From Choristocarpus tenellus KU-1152 (taxonomy: Eukaryota > Phaeophyceae), in contig CAXNAD020000423.1 of assembly GCA_964200185.2 (NCBI GenBank), forward strand, positions 1-20,012: DNA of 20,012 nucleotides. Direction: 5' to 3'. The notes beneath the pieces were generated by a model. That model was not told where the DNA came from. It ran no database searches and saw only the letters and a list, made by a program, of their open reading frames with translations. Of this stretch, positions 17,621 through 20,012 are shown one piece after another. Made by a program: the position numbers and the translations under genes. Numbering within the stretch: position 1 is the stretch's first letter; each line of letters begins with the position of its first letter.

Positions 17621-17960
17621 TGGGTAAGCATCAGGGGGTGAGGGAGAAGGATGTTATTATGTCAGTAGCATAGATCCTAACCAAATCTTGGGTGGAGGGC
17701 AAGACTATTGAACATTGGCATTTATCTACTATGTGATCTAATTGTATTGTAGTATATTGGTATTGTATTGTATTGGTATTGTATTAATTGCACACTAAAC
17801 TTATCTTCTCAGACCTTTGGTCAGAGTGGCACAAGAATCAAACAGGAAGTATAAATATGTGAAAAATTGTTGGGGAATCAAATTCCAAAAATACACTCAA
17901 AACTGCAAGAGAAATTTCAATTCTTTGTACCAAGAGAGGGGTCAGCTTGGCCCAGGGGCA
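17621..17960 (+). other. Probable 3' UTR of gene B with an intron
   Basis: Three bases after the gene B stop there is a donor-like GG|GTAAGC (17624). A good acceptor, ACTTATCTTCTCAG, ends at 17812. This would be an intron of about 189 nt in the 3' UTR. It includes a (TATTG)n tract at about 17740-17787. I saw no AATAAA nearby. Confidence 0.35.
17740..17787. repeat. (TATTG)n pentanucleotide repeat
   Basis: Repeats of TATTG with interspersed TATTGG units downstream of the gene B stop. Confidence 0.85.
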
Positions 17961-18441
17961 GTTGCGTAGCAGCAAGACAGGAAATTCAAGAGATCCTGTC
18001 AAGTCCATTTAATCGGCGGCAGACAAACACCAAGTCCAGTACCATGGGAGTTATCCATACATCTCTCCTCAATACAACAGAAATCCGTTCCTGAATGATC
18101 TTTCTTTCAGCAGTTCCTCGCACAAAGGTTAATGGATAATACCAAGAGGGTAAATATAATACTGTCGGGACTGTTGATCTTACACAACAGTTTGTGAGTT
18201 CTCACAGGGCTTGATTAATTCGGCAGAATGGTCTGGTTGGTTTGATTAACTATCTCACATTGCTCAATACATGAAATGAACCACAAACATTTATGGGTCT
18301 TGTCATGGAGAAGGAGCAACACACAACATGCTCAAACTCAGTGTTAGAAAGGAAACAGAAATGGAGGGAAAAAAATGTTTATGTCTGACAAAAGGCAAAG
18401 AAACAGAATGAACCACTCAGAAAAAAGGGGAAAAATAGATG

Positions 18442-18468
18442 CATATATATATGTGTGTGTGTGTGTGT
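18442..18468. repeat. (AT)n(GT)n microsatellite
   Basis: ATATATATAT followed by about nine GT units. Confidence 0.9.
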
Positions 18469-18770
18469 AACATAACAGGATCAATAAGACAACATTTTTT
18501 GTGCCCAAGGTCGATGAAAGTAGAGTGGCATTTCCTAGAATTCGATTTTTTCTAACTGTTGAGTTCTGCGAGACGGAGCAGAATTGGGGTTTTCTTGTGG
18601 AAAGTGTAGCTTTGACTGGTGGAAATCTTGTTGAAATGAGGTCTAATCTCACGCCATGTTATGTGCGTGCTCTGTTGACATTTTAAGGCCGATGTACAAC
18701 ACTACTACTCCAAATACTTTACTATACTTGCCCCACTCTGTTGTTGGGGTGACTGCTTTATCAGAACATA

Positions 18771-19016
18771 TGTGATGATTCTTTTTCATGCCAAATATTT
18801 AACAAAACATTTTTGGAATTTTGAGGTCTGATATGTTCCGCATTTACAACTTTTTTACAGGGGTTCTTAATTCGCTTTTGAACAGATCTTTCCATCCCTG
18901 AATGATATCTTTTTGGAAAGATTGGAGTTATGTTGATTTTAGAGCTTTTGAGTTTTTTTTGGAATAGGAACATAATGTTTTGTTAAATATTTGCCATCTA
19001 CCAGGACTTCATCACA
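18771..19016. mobile_element. Fold-back / MITE-like element with ~43-bp inverted ends
   Basis: The left end (18771-18811) starts TGTGATGA and contains CCAAATATTTAACAAAACAT. The right end (18974-19016) is its inverted complement, ending TCATCACA, with about 20 near-contiguous matching bases and more diverged flanks. No coding capacity was seen within 246 bp. I could not see a clear target-site duplication. This shape is that of a non-autonomous DNA transposon, but a chance-decayed inverted duplication is possible. Confidence 0.55.
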
Positions 19017-19204
19017 AAGAACCTGACAATTGTATGGTAAGCGATTTTCTGACCAACTTGAATAATGAATGATGTGCATCCGTCCACTTCCAGTCCGATC
19101 CACTTTCCTCATTTCAGCATCAAATCTGAGTGAAAGTATCTTAGAGGGTACAAGTTTTTCCCTGTTTGTTCATTTGGGGCTTGGCTTCCCATGGGTTTTT
19201 AATG

Positions 19205-19247
19205 ACATTTTACCTACTCCGAAACAATTTTGGAGTAGGTAAAATGT
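19205..19247. repeat. Near-perfect 20-bp hairpin
   Basis: ACATTTTACCTACTCC (19205-19220) pairs perfectly with GGAGTAGGTAAAATGT (19232-19247). The inner bases GAAA and TTTT extend the stem, with one G-T wobble, to a 3-nt loop (CAA). Confidence 0.9.
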
Positions 19248-19367
19248 ATACGTTATGAAAAGTGGTGTCCGGAACAAGGATATTGACATCTCCCAACAAA
19301 AACGATAGCCAAAATCACATCAAAATTGCAACATTGGACTTTGGCCCCCAAATGGACGCGGCTCTAC

Positions 19368-19490
19368 CTTCTAAGATACTTTGAGTCATCTCTTCTGAGC
19401 CACCAGTCACCACAACAACAGCAAGTGCTGCATAGGAAGGCGTGGAATATAGTTGACCCAGCCTTTCCAATTGTGTCATTGTTAGACCTA
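19368..19490. other. Exon-like stretch readable on both strands
   Basis: Minus strand: 19487-19368 is open between an acceptor CCTTACTAG and a donor GAAG|GTAGAG, encoding TMTQLERLGQLYSTPSYAAL and more. Plus strand: 19376-19490 is open between CTACCTTCTAAG and CTA|GTAAGG, encoding a stretch with KAWNIVDPAFPIVSLLDL. At most one is likely real. No neighbouring exon could be joined within the window. Confidence 0.25.
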
Positions 19491-19745
19491 GTAAGGCATT
19501 GTCGTTGTGTGTTTTTGGGTTATGGTGGGTGAATAATAGTAAAAATGACAAAAACAATGACCAAGCTTTTTTGTAACCTTTCTAGAATCGACATTTCCAA
19601 TATAATAGAGGAAAGAATGAGTTTGATGGACGAGATTTTTCAAGAACTGGAACAGGTCCTTCGTCTGTGAACTTGATTTTTTCGAGAAGATGATATTTGT
19701 GTTGATATTTATAGCATTGATTTTTTTTCAGAAATGTCAAAAACG

Positions 19746-19789
19746 ATGTTTTGTTGACCATTTGGCATCTAGAAGAAGAGTAGTCACAT
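19746..19789. repeat. Partial second copy of the fold-back element end
   Basis: ATGTTTTGTTGACCATTTGGCATCT-like sequence and a later GTCACA resemble the right end of the 18771-19016 element. The upstream T-rich stretch also aligns loosely. No matching left end was found. Confidence 0.4.
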
Positions 19790-20012
19790 TTATTTTGACG
19801 CACCAGTCCACGCAACAACAGAATGAGGATAGGACACTAAAGTGGTACAATTAAAATAGGTTATCCCTCAGAGGCTCTGGAGCAATCTTGTTCTTTTTTC
19901 ACTATACAGTAGGTGCCCCGATTTTGTTCACCCATGGGTATGCCCGAAAAAAGCGGCACAGAATTGATGTGGTACAATATCGTTCTTGAAGTAATTAATC
20001 GTGGTTAGCTGG

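Larger units (their letters stand above)
17961..20012. other. Non-coding region with repeats, no supported gene
   Basis: AT-rich DNA with a GT microsatellite, the fold-back element, the hairpin and one ambiguous exon-like stretch. Open frames here are short and lack coherent exon chains. Confidence 0.5.

Noticed and set aside
17164-17631. 155-codon minus-strand frame opposite gene B exon 11.
   Set aside because: It is Cys/Trp/Gly-rich as expected for the antisense of a Pro/Ser-rich exon, with no matching exon chain.
1-20012. CRISPR arrays, insertion sequences, bacterial operons, riboswitches.
   Set aside because: The spliced gene structure shows nuclear eukaryotic DNA, and no direct-repeat and spacer pattern is present.

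Overview
This window is nuclear DNA from an intron-rich eukaryote. Short exons (15-345 nt) are separated by introns of about 90 nt to 2.4 kb, with GT/AG borders and one GC/AG exception. There are no bacterial-style operons, ribosome-binding sites or long uninterrupted genes. The sequence is moderately AT-rich, with A/T-rich microsatellites and many short TTAGGG/CCCTAA telomere-type motifs inside introns. That motif is used by animals, fungi and several protist and algal groups, so I cannot name the lineage. All exon calls are hand-built from reading frame, splice borders and intron phase; no transcript or homology evidence was available.

Two divergent (head-to-head) multi-exon genes fill most of the window. 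Gene A (minus strand, about 11666 down to 1997) has ten coding exons whose phases fit throughout. They give a protein of about 404 residues: a short basic N-terminus, a long alpha-helical coiled coil (about residues 20-230) and a Gly/Ser/Ala-rich tail. Gene B (plus strand, about 12006 or 12426 to 17620) has about eleven exons. They give about 650 residues (489 or 445 with alternative ends): an N-terminal coiled-coil half with two very small exons, then a long basic, Ser/Gly/Pro-rich tail with a poly-proline patch. I recognise neither protein. Both look like structural or scaffold coiled-coil proteins, and that is inferred from sequence character alone. The roughly 340 bp between the two starts probably holds a shared promoter, with a CT-rich tract and a TATA-like box facing gene B.

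Regions: 1-1996 lies downstream of gene A and has no gene I can support. 1997-11666 is gene A with long introns carrying telomeric motifs, microsatellites and a 47-bp tandem duplication. 11667-12425 is the divergent promoter and the unresolved start of gene B. 12426-17620 is gene B. 17621-20012 is a probable 3' UTR followed by non-coding DNA with a fold-back (MITE-like) element, a near-perfect 20-bp hairpin and one stretch that looks like an exon on both strands.

The most interesting points are the divergent pair of coiled-coil genes with similar N-terminal motifs, telomeric motifs confined to gene A introns, tiny exons and frame-compatible alternative ends in gene B, a GC-AG intron whose splice keeps the coiled-coil register, and a 40-nt possible poison exon.
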